Source: CBDAQV01 sp965199335
GTDB taxonomy: Bacteria > Pseudomonadota > Alphaproteobacteria > CALMVH01
Direction of reading: 5' to 3'
Length of the DNA stretch: 64,000 nt
Assembly (NCBI GenBank): GCA_965199335.1
Contig: CBDAQZ010000001.1
Location: forward strand, 372,001 to 436,000
Part shown: positions 35,110 to 42,892 of the stretch, one piece after another
How positions within the stretch are numbered: position 1 is the first letter of the stretch
Layout: every line of letters begins with the position of its first letter
Made by a program: the position numbers and the translations under genes
Notes under the pieces: generated by a model
Database searches by the model: none
Told to the model about the DNA's origin: nothing
The model's input: the letters and a program-made list of their open reading frames with translations, nothing else

Positions 35110-35180
35110 TGCAGTAAGCCAAGGGTTTTCATAACCGGCTCACCGTTCTATCCTGTTGTGACAAGTAGATTGGAGTTAGC

Positions 35181-37124
35181 ATGTCGATGGTTGATACGGT
35201 CGCTGAACGCAGGATCACGTTGCCCGATGGGTCGGTCAGGACCTATCCCGGAACGACCGTGACCGGCCAGCAGATTGCGGCTTCCATCGGCAACCGGCTT
35301 GCGGCAGCGGCGATCGCGGTCAGGATCGACGGCAAGCTGTCGGACCTCGACCTGCCGATCGCGCGGGATGCCACGGTCCAAATCATCACGCGTGAAAGCC
35401 CCGAGGCGCTCGAGCTGATCCGCCACGATGCCGCGCATGTGATCGCCGAGGCGGTGCAGGAATTGTACCCCGGTACGCAGGTGACGATTGGTCCGGCCAT
35501 CGACAACGGCTTCTATTACGACTTCGCGCGCGAAGAGCCTTTTACGCCTGACGATCTTGGCAAGATCGAAGCAAAGATGCGCGAGATCATCGCGCGCAAC
35601 GCCCCTTTCACCCGCGAGGTGTGGGAACGCGATGTCGCCATCGAGTTCTTCAAGAACAAGGGCGAGAAATACAAGGCGGAACTGATCGAGGGCCTGCCCC
35701 TGTCGGAACCGATTTCGATCTATCGCCAAGGCGAATGGCTCGACCTTTGTCGCGGCCCGCACATGCCCAGCACGGGGCAGGTGGGCGATGCGTTCAAGCT
35801 GACCAAAGTGGCAGGCGCATATTGGCGCGGCGATCACCGCAATGCCATGCTCCAACGTATCTATGGCACGGCATGGCGTAACAAGAAGGAACTAGACGCC
35901 TATCTGCTCCAGCTCGAGGAGGCGGAGAAGCGCGACCATCGCCGCCTGGGCAAGGAGATGGACCTGTTCCACATGCAGGAGGAGTCTCCCGGAAGCGTAT
36001 TCTGGCATCCGCATGGCTGGACGCTGTATCGCGTGCTTGAAAACTATATCCGTCGCAGGCTGGACGCGGACGGCTATGTCGAGGTTAAGACGCCGCAGCT
36101 GATCGATTCCTCGCTGTTCAAGGCTTCGGGGCACTGGGATCTGTACGGCGCGAATATGTTCAAGACGCATGGGGAGGAAGGCGAACGCATTTACGGCGTG
36201 AAACCTATGAACTGTCCCGGCCACGTACAGATATTCAAGCAGGGGCTGACCAGCTATCGCGACCTGCCGTTGCGTATGGCCGAATTCGGTTCGTGCCACC
36301 GCAACGAGCCATCGGGTGCCTTGCACGGCATCATGCGCGTTCGTGCCTTCACCCAGGATGATGCGCATATTTTCTGCACTGAAGAACAGATCGAAAGCGA
36401 ATCGCTGAAATATTTCGAGCTTCAGCTATCGATGTATCGCGATCTGGGCTTCCACGACATTGCGGTCAAGCTGGCATTGCGCCCCGACGATCGTTTTGGA
36501 ACGGACGAAACCTGGGACAAGGCCGAGAACGGCCTTCGTTCCGCGTTGCGGAAAGCCGAACTGGATTTCGAGGAATTACCGAATGAGGGAGCTTTCTATG
36601 GCCCGAAGGTGGAATTCCATCTGACGGATGCCATTGGACGTTCCTGGCAGTGCGGTACGTTGCAACTGGATTATGTTCAGCCAGAACGTCTCGATGCTTC
36701 GTACATTGGCGAGGATGGTGCCAAGCATCGTCCTGTAATGCTCCACCGTGCCGGGCTTGGTTCCATCGAACGCTTCATCGGTATGCTGATCGAGCATTAT
36801 GCCGGCAAGTTTCCGCTTTGGCTGGCCCCCCTGCAGGTCGTGGTGGCCACGATCACCGATGAAGCCTCTGCCTATGCCGAAGAGGTACATGCGGCCTTGA
36901 AGGTTGCTGGCATCAGGGTCGACATCGACCTGCGGAACGAGAAAATCAATTACAAGGTACGCGAACATAGCTTGGCAAAGGTGCCTGTGATGCTTGTGGT
37001 CGGCAAGAGAGAGGCCGAGAACCGGACCGTTGCGATGCGCCGTATGGATTCGCAGGAGCAACCGGTCATGGGTCTGGAGCAGGTTGCTGCCAATCTGGTC
37101 AAAGAAGCAATGCCGCCGGCATAG
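35181..37124 (+). CDS. thrS: Threonyl-tRNA synthetase
   Basis: This 647-aa class II synthetase has an N-terminal TGS domain (ITLPDGSVRTYPG), then the editing domain with RHDAAHVIAEAVQELYPG and ICRGPHMP-like LCRGPHMP. The catalytic core contains VKPMNCPGHVQIF, RMAEFGSCHRNEPSG and HRAGLGSIERFIGMLIEHY. The C-terminal anticodon-binding domain is LWLAPLQVVV onward. Length is standard. The start follows GGAG. No T-box or operator-like leader was recognised. Confidence 0.97.
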   Translation: MSMVDTVAERRITLPDGSVRTYPGTTVTGQQIAASIGNRLAAAAIAVRIDGKLSDLDLPIARDATVQIITRESPEALELIRHDAAHVIAEAVQELYPGTQVTIGPAIDNGFYYDFAREEPFTPDDLGKIEAKMREIIARNAPFTREVWERDVAIEFFKNKGEKYKAELIEGLPLSEPISIYRQGEWLDLCRGPHMPSTGQVGDAFKLTKVAGAYWRGDHRNAMLQRIYGTAWRNKKELDAYLLQLEEAEKRDHRRLGKEMDLFHMQEESPGSVFWHPHGWTLYRVLENYIRRRLDADGYVEVKTPQLIDSSLFKASGHWDLYGANMFKTHGEEGERIYGVKPMNCPGHVQIFKQGLTSYRDLPLRMAEFGSCHRNEPSGALHGIMRVRAFTQDDAHIFCTEEQIESESLKYFELQLSMYRDLGFHDIAVKLALRPDDRFGTDETWDKAENGLRSALRKAELDFEELPNEGAFYGPKVEFHLTDAIGRSWQCGTLQLDYVQPERLDASYIGEDGAKHRPVMLHRAGLGSIERFIGMLIEHYAGKFPLWLAPLQVVVATITDEASAYAEEVHAALKVAGIRVDIDLRNEKINYKVREHSLAKVPVMLVVGKREAENRTVAMRRMDSQEQPVMGLEQVAANLVKEAMPPA

Positions 37125-37419
37125 AATCTCGGCATTTGCCATTCAGCACTATATCTAGTTTGACTTGAGCCATGATTCTGCAAATTATCGTGCCAAGATA
37201 GAGGAATTCTGGTTTTTTGGTTCGCATTATTATGACTAAAATAAGGTAAACCTAACTATACCCCGATGCATAGTTAAGCAGTCTGGTTAAAAACTGTGCA
37301 TACGGTCAGAAATTAACCATGATATTTGCGGATGGAACAATTTCTCTTTATTTTAGTTCAGTAATCTTGTAGAACGTCAGCATTAGTAAGTTGTTCAGCA
37401 ATTTTGACTGAGAGGCCAA
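37125..37419 (+). promoter_or_regulatory. AT-rich 295-bp gap before wbaP, candidate promoter
   Basis: This is the longest gap in the window and the most AT-rich. TTGACT (37160-37165) and AATTAT (37183-37188) with a 17-bp spacer look like a housekeeping promoter. A CtrA-like TTAACCAT lies at 37313-37320, about 100 bp before the start codon, with further TTAA words upstream. No coding frame or stable RNA was recognised. Confidence 0.35.
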
Positions 37420-38958
37420 ATGCCAAAAAATCATCTTAATAGCTTAGATAGCACAGAGATTAACGGCGCTTTGGACGAAACAGTCTCCGAGCGCGTCATC
37501 CCGCTCAGCCGGTTTATCCGCATGGCTGGCCGCCAGGATGAAACGAACCGCAATTTCATCGACGTGCTGGGTTTGACGGGTCGCTGGCTTCTGGCGAGCG
37601 ATATGGCTTCCCTGTTCCTCGCCTTCCTCGGCGGTGGATTTCTGACATGGGTCGTGAATTCCTCGGCGGTGCCGAACGGCTTTCAAAGCTCCCTGTCGAT
37701 CGAAACCTTCAGGCAGCTGATGATCTTCCTCGGACTGGGGCTGTTGGCCATATTATGGATGGACACGCGCGGTCATTACCGCCAGCGCCTGCCATACTGG
37801 GAAACCGCCGGCCACATGGTTGCGGTTGCTTCGGTCGGCTTTATTGCCTGCGGCTTTATCGAATTCGCCGGCAAGATCCCGTTTTCCCGCCTGTGGCTTG
37901 CCAGCAGCTGGGTATTGTTCGGCGTATTGCTGCTTAGCGGCCGTTCGCTGATGCGCCGGATGCTGGATGCGCGGGGCCTTTGGCAGGTTCCGACCCTGGT
38001 TGTTGGCGATGGACCTGCGGCAAACGCCGCCCTGCACGCCTTGAAAGGCGAGGCGGGAATGGGTTTCACGATCGTACGCAAAATTACGGCCGATCAGCTT
38101 CCGAACATGGAAGGGCCGAATGCCTGGCATCGTCTGATGACCCTGTCCGGCGCCTGCCACATCCTGCTGGCACTCGACAGTGCCGAGATGGACCGCCAGC
38201 GCGTGGCGCTCAAGGGCCTGACGCGCGAACGCGTGCCATGCTCGATCATACCGCCTTGGCTCGGCATGCCGACCAGCACCCTGTCGTTGCACCACTTCCC
38301 GATGCACGATGTCATGCTGCTGCACGATACCAACCGCCTGCGCCTGCCGCTGCCATGCTTCATGAAGCGCAGCTTCGACCTGGTCGCATCGGGTATGGCG
38401 CTGCTGGCCCTATCGCCGCTGTTCCTGATCGTCGGTTATCTGGCCAAGCGTGATGGCGGTCCCGCGTTCTTTATCCAGAACCGTGTCGGCCGTAACGGCA
38501 AGCTGTTCGGCTGCTACAAGTTCCGCTCGATGCGCGTCGATGCCGAGGAAGTGCTGGAGGCATATCTGGCAAAGCATCCGGAGGCTGCCGCCGAGTGGCA
38601 GACGTTTCAGAAACTGAAGAACGACGTACGCATCACCAGCTTCGGCCACTTTATCCGCCGCACCAGCATCGACGAGCTGCCACAGCTGATCAACGTGTTC
38701 CTGGGCCATATGAGCCTGGTTGGCCCGCGCCCGATCATGCAGGGGCAGGAAAAGTACTACGGCGACGATTTCATCTATTACGAAAGCGTCCGTCCCGGCA
38801 TCACTGGCCCATGGCAGGTCAGCGGCCGCAACAAGCTGACCTTCAACGAACGCGTCGAACTGGAAGCCTGCTACGCCCGTAACTGGAGCTTCTGGATCGA
38901 CATCGTGATCCTTCTGAAAACGCCGCCCGCGCTATTGGCGAAGGACCACGCGTTCTAA
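37420..38958 (+). CDS. wbaP: Undecaprenyl-phosphate sugar phosphotransferase (WbaP family)
   Basis: This 512-aa polyprenyl-phosphate hexose-1-phosphate transferase starts surface-polysaccharide repeat units on the lipid carrier. The N-terminal third holds several membrane helices (LASDMASLFLAFLGGGFLTWV, LMIFLGLGLLAILWM and two more). A Rossmann-like middle follows (QVPTLVVGDGPAA). The catalytic domain begins with a re-entrant helix (FDLVASGMALLALSPLFLIVG), then QNRVGRNGKLFGCYKFRSM, RRTSIDELPQLINV, MSLVGPRP and RPGITGPWQVSGRN. The full-length architecture fits WbaP rather than the short PglC type. No other polysaccharide genes are adjacent. Confidence 0.9.
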   Translation: MPKNHLNSLDSTEINGALDETVSERVIPLSRFIRMAGRQDETNRNFIDVLGLTGRWLLASDMASLFLAFLGGGFLTWVVNSSAVPNGFQSSLSIETFRQLMIFLGLGLLAILWMDTRGHYRQRLPYWETAGHMVAVASVGFIACGFIEFAGKIPFSRLWLASSWVLFGVLLLSGRSLMRRMLDARGLWQVPTLVVGDGPAANAALHALKGEAGMGFTIVRKITADQLPNMEGPNAWHRLMTLSGACHILLALDSAEMDRQRVALKGLTRERVPCSIIPPWLGMPTSTLSLHHFPMHDVMLLHDTNRLRLPLPCFMKRSFDLVASGMALLALSPLFLIVGYLAKRDGGPAFFIQNRVGRNGKLFGCYKFRSMRVDAEEVLEAYLAKHPEAAAEWQTFQKLKNDVRITSFGHFIRRTSIDELPQLINVFLGHMSLVGPRPIMQGQEKYYGDDFIYYESVRPGITGPWQVSGRNKLTFNERVELEACYARNWSFWIDIVILLKTPPALLAKDHAF

Positions 38959-39007
38959 GGCATATCAAGTCCGGCAAAACCGGAATTCATGAACTCGATA
39001 ATTAGCT

Positions 39008-39042
39008 AGCCGTCATTTCGGATGTAGTCCGGGATGACGGCT
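39008..39042. terminator. Hairpin between convergent wbaP and cysK, GTCAT-type palindrome
   Basis: AGCCGTCAT and ATGACGGCT are perfect 9-bp arms with inner CGGA/TCCG pairing. It lies between two convergent genes and can serve both strands. It shares GTCAT/ATGAC ends with the repeats at 6542, 61043 and 63047. A smaller TCCGG-caaaa-CCGGA hairpin is at 38970-38984. Confidence 0.6.
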
Positions 39043-39048
39043 ATTGCT

Positions 39049-40014
39049 TTATTCCATGCCCTCGAAGAGCGCCGTCGATAGGTATCGTTCGGCGAAGCTG
39101 GGGATGATGACCAGGATCGTCTTGTCCGTCATCTCGGGGCGTACGGCGACCTCCAAGCCGGCGGCCAGTGCGGCCCCTGAGGAAATACCGACGGGAATAC
39201 CTTCCAGTGCCGCGACTTCACGCGCCGTGTCCAGGGCACGCTGGTTGGAAATCTTGATGATTTCGTCGATCAGGTTGGTATCAAGAATTTTTGGTATGAA
39301 CCCTGCGCCGATTCCCTGGATCTTGTGCGGACCGGGTTCGCCGCCTGACAATACGGGGCTATCCTCGGGCTCGACCGCGACAATCTTGAGGCCGGGCTTG
39401 CGTTCCTTCAGTATACTGCCAACGCCTGTCACGGTGCCGCCCGTACCGACGCCCGCTACCATGACATCGATATTGCCCGCCGTGTCGTTCCAGATTTCCT
39501 CCACCGTGGTGTGACGGTGGATTTCGGGGTTGGCCGGATTCTCGAATTGCTGCGGAATGAACGTTTTCGGCATCGTCTTGGCCAGTTCCTCGGCCCGGGC
39601 GATGGCGGCCTTCATTCCACCTGCAGCGGGAGTCAGTTCAAGCTCCGCACCCATCAGGCGCAACATCTTGCGCCGTTCGATGGACATGCTTTCTGGCATG
39701 GTCAGGATCAGGCGATAGCCCTTGGCCGCACATACGAAAGCCAGCGCGATGCCGGTGTTGCCGGATGTCGGTTCGATAATGACGGTATCGGGGTCCAGCT
39801 TGCCTGCGGCTTCGGCGGCCTCGATCATCGCGATGCCGATACGGTCCTTGACGCTGGACAGGGGATTGAAGAACTCCAGCTTGGCGATCAGGTGCGCCTT
39901 GGCACCGTAACGGGCCGCAAGCCGGTTCAGGCGGACGATAGGGGTCGCACCTACCGTATCGAGGATCGAGTCGTAAATCTTACCGCGGAACTCGGGCGCC
40001 GGTTGTACACTCAT
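39049..40014 (-). CDS. cysK: Cysteine synthase A (O-acetylserine sulfhydrylase)
   Basis: This 321-aa PLP enzyme makes cysteine from O-acetylserine and sulfide. KLEFFNPLSSVKDRIG contains the PLP lysine, PTSGNTGIALAFV binds substrate, and GVGTGGTVTGVG binds the PLP phosphate. Length is typical of CysK. It is preceded 10 bp upstream by an Rrf2-family regulator on the same strand, suggesting that regulator controls cysteine synthesis. Confidence 0.96.
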   Translation of the reverse strand: MSVQPAPEFRGKIYDSILDTVGATPIVRLNRLAARYGAKAHLIAKLEFFNPLSSVKDRIGIAMIEAAEAAGKLDPDTVIIEPTSGNTGIALAFVCAAKGYRLILTMPESMSIERRKMLRLMGAELELTPAAGGMKAAIARAEELAKTMPKTFIPQQFENPANPEIHRHTTVEEIWNDTAGNIDVMVAGVGTGGTVTGVGSILKERKPGLKIVAVEPEDSPVLSGGEPGPHKIQGIGAGFIPKILDTNLIDEIIKISNQRALDTAREVAALEGIPVGISSGAALAAGLEVAVRPEMTDKTILVIIPSFAERYLSTALFEGME

Positions 40015-40024
40015 GCTGTCGCGA

Positions 40025-40477
40025 TTACTGCGCGACTTGCTCGAACGTCTCGGTCTCGATACCGGTTTCCCGGGCGCGCGAGCATAGGTCCTCGATCGTG
40101 ATCGTCTCCAGCTGCGTCATCCACTTGCCGGAAAGCTCAAGGCACAGGGGGCGAACAATCTGGGTTCCCAGAGGCGAACCGTTGGCATCGTTGGCGACGT
40201 CGGTAGCCGCTTCGCTGGAACGTACCGCACGGGCGATATCGGCGAGGGAGATGTCCTTGCGTTCCTTTGCCAGGCGGTAACCGCCATGCGGGCCACGAAC
40301 ACCCTCAAGGATGCCGGCACGCACAAGCTGTTGCAGAACCGGCTCCAGATAACGGCGGGGAATGCCCTGCCGCTCGTTGATGGCGCCGCTCTGTACCGGC
40401 TGGGCGCCCATGTTGTAAGCAATGTCCAGCACCGCTTCCATGGCGAACATCAGCTTCTTCGAAAGTCGTAATATCAT
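40025..40477 (-). CDS. Rrf2-family transcriptional regulator, CymR-like
   Basis: This 150-aa protein has the winged-helix Rrf2 fold: LSKKLMFAMEAVLDIAYN, RQGIPRRYLEPVLQQLVRAGIL and VRGPHGGYRLAKE. The three-cysteine cluster site of IscR and NsrR is absent (only two isolated Cys, in RPLCLEL and EDLCSRA), so it probably does not bind an Fe-S cluster that way. Linkage to cysK, 10 bp downstream, recalls CymR, which senses cysteine status by binding CysK. That role is inference. dut lies 14 bp upstream. Confidence 0.9.
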   Translation of the reverse strand: MILRLSKKLMFAMEAVLDIAYNMGAQPVQSGAINERQGIPRRYLEPVLQQLVRAGILEGVRGPHGGYRLAKERKDISLADIARAVRSSEAATDVANDANGSPLGTQIVRPLCLELSGKWMTQLETITIEDLCSRARETGIETETFEQVAQ

Positions 40478-40491
40478 AGCCTTCGCCTCCT

Positions 40492-40944
40492 TTAGCGGTT
40501 TGTTCCTGTGGAACCAAACCCGCCAACTCCCCTAATGGTTTCAGTTAAACTCGGTAAAACTTCCCATTCAGCCGACGCGTAGCGGGAAATCACCATTTGA
40601 GCAATGCGCATTCCAGGTTCGACGGTGAAGTCGTCTTCCCCCAGATTGATAAGTATCACGCCGACTTCGCCGCGGTAGTCAGAATCGATCGTACCGGGGC
40701 TGTTCAGCACCGTAACTCCATTTTTCGCGGCCAGACCCGAACGAGGCCGGATCTGTGCCTCGTACCCAGCCGGCAAAGCGATCGAGATACCCGTGCCGAC
40801 GATCGCGCGTTTGCCGGGGGCGATCACCACCGGTTCCGCGATCGCGGCTTTCAGATCCATTCCGGCCGCGCCTTCTGTCGCGTAATGCGGTGGATCGAGA
40901 TGCGCGCCGTTCGGCAACTGCATCAGGGGAATTTCAACGTTCAT
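40492..40944 (-). CDS. dut: Deoxyuridine 5'-triphosphate nucleotidohydrolase
   Basis: This 150-aa trimeric dUTPase hydrolyses dUTP to dUMP, keeping uracil out of DNA and feeding thymidylate synthesis. All five motifs are present: AGMDLKA (1), RPRSGLAAK (2), GTIDSDYRGEVGV (3), RIAQMVI (4) and RGVGGFGSTG (5). It overlaps the end of coaBC by 11 nt in another frame, a common alphaproteobacterial arrangement. Confidence 0.97.
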   Translation of the reverse strand: MNVEIPLMQLPNGAHLDPPHYATEGAAGMDLKAAIAEPVVIAPGKRAIVGTGISIALPAGYEAQIRPRSGLAAKNGVTVLNSPGTIDSDYRGEVGVILINLGEDDFTVEPGMRIAQMVISRYASAEWEVLPSLTETIRGVGGFGSTGTNR

Positions 40945-42145
40945 CGACTGTGTTTTTCTCCAGCACCCTACTTACCTCGCAGGCAAGCCGTTCTGCAATA
41001 GCGTTCTTCGAGGTTTCTTGCCACAACGTCGTTCCCCGATCTGAAATCAGTGTGACGGCGTTATTTTCACTGCCGAAAACATCGCCCGCCTCATTAACGT
41101 GGTTGGCAAGAACCCAATTGCACCCCTTGTTTTTCCGCTTTGCAGCTCCGGCTTCCAAAAGATTGTCGGTTTCGGCAGCGAATCCGATCACGAGGCGTGG
41201 GCGCGGCGTAGACTTTGCGACATATGCCAGGATGTCAGGATTCTCGACGAATTTAAGCTCGGGGCTGCCGCCGCTACGTTTCAGTTTCGCGCGTGAGGGC
41301 GCGTCGATTCGCCAGTCGGCGACGGCGGCCGCATATACGGCGATGTCGACGGGCAGGGACGCTTTGCATGCTTCGAACATCTCAAGCCCGGTACGCACAC
41401 GAATCGTTTTGACACCTGTAGGGTCGGGCAGGGCCGTCGGCCCGCTAACCAGCGTTACGGCTGCGCCATGGCGGGCAAGCGCAGCGGCGATCGCGTGGCC
41501 CTGTTTGCCAGACGAACGGTTGCCGATGTAGCGCACCGGATCGATCGCCTCATGTGTCGGTCCGCTTGTCACCAGCGCGGTGTAACCGGCCAGGGATTTG
41601 TCCGTAGTCAACATCGACTCGATGGCGGCGGCGATCTCGGTCGGCTCGGCCATGCGGCCATAGCCATATTCGCCGCAGGCCATGTCACCTTCATTCGGTC
41701 CAACCACGGCAATGCCGCGCGCTTCCAGCAGACTCATATTCGCCTTCGTCGCCGCATGTTCCCACATGCGCACGTTCATAGCCGGCGCGATCAGTACCGG
41801 CTTGTCGGTCGCCAGCAGGGCGGTCGTCGCCAGGTCGTTGCTCATGCCCGCCGCCATGCGCGCCAGTATGTCGGCGCTTGCAGGCGCGACCACCAGCAGG
41901 TCGGCGTCGCGCGACAGCTCGATGTGGCCCATCTCCGCCTCGTCGGTCAGCGACCACAGGTCGGTGTAGACTTTGTCGCCGGTCAGTGCCGAAAAGCTCA
42001 GCGGCGTGACGAACTGGCTGCCACCCTGGGTCAATATCGCACGGACCTTGTGGTCGGATCTGGTCAACAGACGCGCCAGCTCCAGCGACTTGTAGGCCGC
42101 GATGCCGCCGCTGACGATGAGCAGGATGCGTTTGCGATCGCTCAT
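40934..42145 (-). CDS. coaBC: Bifunctional phosphopantothenoylcysteine decarboxylase / phosphopantothenate-cysteine ligase
   Basis: This 403-aa protein carries out two steps of CoA synthesis. The N-terminal FMN-dependent CoaC domain has SGGIAAYKSLELARLL, VVAPASADILARMA and PAMNVRMWEH. The C-terminal CoaB domain has VTSGPTHEAIDPVRYIGNRS, SGPTALP and AAVADWR. The start MSDRKR was chosen because its ATG overlaps the ubiE stop (ATGA); the longer open frame upstream is antisense-like noise over ubiE. Its 3' end overlaps dut. Confidence 0.96.
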   Translation of the reverse strand: MSDRKRILLIVSGGIAAYKSLELARLLTRSDHKVRAILTQGGSQFVTPLSFSALTGDKVYTDLWSLTDEAEMGHIELSRDADLLVVAPASADILARMAAGMSNDLATTALLATDKPVLIAPAMNVRMWEHAATKANMSLLEARGIAVVGPNEGDMACGEYGYGRMAEPTEIAAAIESMLTTDKSLAGYTALVTSGPTHEAIDPVRYIGNRSSGKQGHAIAAALARHGAAVTLVSGPTALPDPTGVKTIRVRTGLEMFEACKASLPVDIAVYAAAVADWRIDAPSRAKLKRSGGSPELKFVENPDILAYVAKSTPRPRLVIGFAAETDNLLEAGAAKRKNKGCNWVLANHVNEAGDVFGSENNAVTLISDRGTTLWQETSKNAIAERLACEVSRVLEKNTVDER

Positions 42146-42891
42146 AGCTTGTATCCACTGTGAATGGCCGCAATACCCGCACTCAGGTTTTCGACCTTTA
42201 CGCGTTCGAATCCTGCCAGTTCCATCCGCGATGCCAGCTCGGCCTGCGTCGGCATGCGCCGGATGCTTTCGACCAGGTACTGATAGCTGTCGCGGTCCTT
42301 CGCCACCACCGCGCCGAGGTTCGGAATCACGGTACGGGAATAAAGATCGTAGGCCTGCGCCAGGCCCGGAACGACAACGTGGCTGAACTCCAGGCAGAAG
42401 AAACGGCCGCCATAGCGCAAGACACGGAATGCTTCGGCCAAAGCTGTATCGATCTCGGTGACGTTGCGCAGACCGAAGGCGATGGTGCATGCGTCGAACG
42501 AGCGGTCCGGGAAGGGCAGGCTCTGCGCGTTGCCAACGCTCCATTCGATGGTGCTGCGTCCGCTGTCCAAGGCACGGTCGCGACCGACACCGACCATCTC
42601 GGCATTCAGGTCGCAGACGGTGACCTGCGCCTCCTTGTCGGCCATGCGAAAGGCAATGTCGCCTGTGCCGCCCGCAACATCCAGAATCACTTCGCCCGGT
42701 CGAGGTGCCAGCGCCTGCAAGAAGCGATGCTTCCACACGCGGTGCACGCCCAGCGACATGAAATCGTTCATCACATCGTAGCGCGACGCGACAGAGCTGA
42801 ACACGCCGCGCACGCGGGAGGTTTTCTCCGCCGGATCGACCGCGCGATCGCCGAACCAGTGAGCTTCGGGATTTTTCATACGCTCGTTCAT
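42142..42891 (-). CDS. ubiE: Ubiquinone/menaquinone C-methyltransferase
   Basis: This 249-aa SAM-dependent methyltransferase acts in quinone synthesis. It has VFSSVASRYDVMNDFMSLG and HRVWKH, the SAM site LDVAGGTGDIAFRM, and FGLRNVTEI, all typical of UbiE. The stop overlaps the coaBC start. Many alphaproteobacteria have ubiB between ubiE and coaBC; here it is absent. Only one base separates its start from the upstream helicase stop, so the six minus-strand genes down to cysK probably share transcripts. Confidence 0.96.
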   Translation of the reverse strand: MNERMKNPEAHWFGDRAVDPAEKTSRVRGVFSSVASRYDVMNDFMSLGVHRVWKHRFLQALAPRPGEVILDVAGGTGDIAFRMADKEAQVTVCDLNAEMVGVGRDRALDSGRSTIEWSVGNAQSLPFPDRSFDACTIAFGLRNVTEIDTALAEAFRVLRYGGRFFCLEFSHVVVPGLAQAYDLYSRTVIPNLGAVVAKDRDSYQYLVESIRRMPTQAELASRMELAGFERVKVENLSAGIAAIHSGYKL

Positions 42892-42892
42892 A

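Noticed and set aside
42146..42736. N-terminal extension of the coaBC open frame
   Set aside because: It lies wholly over ubiE in another frame, has no family resemblance, and the ATG at 42145 overlaps the ubiE stop exactly.
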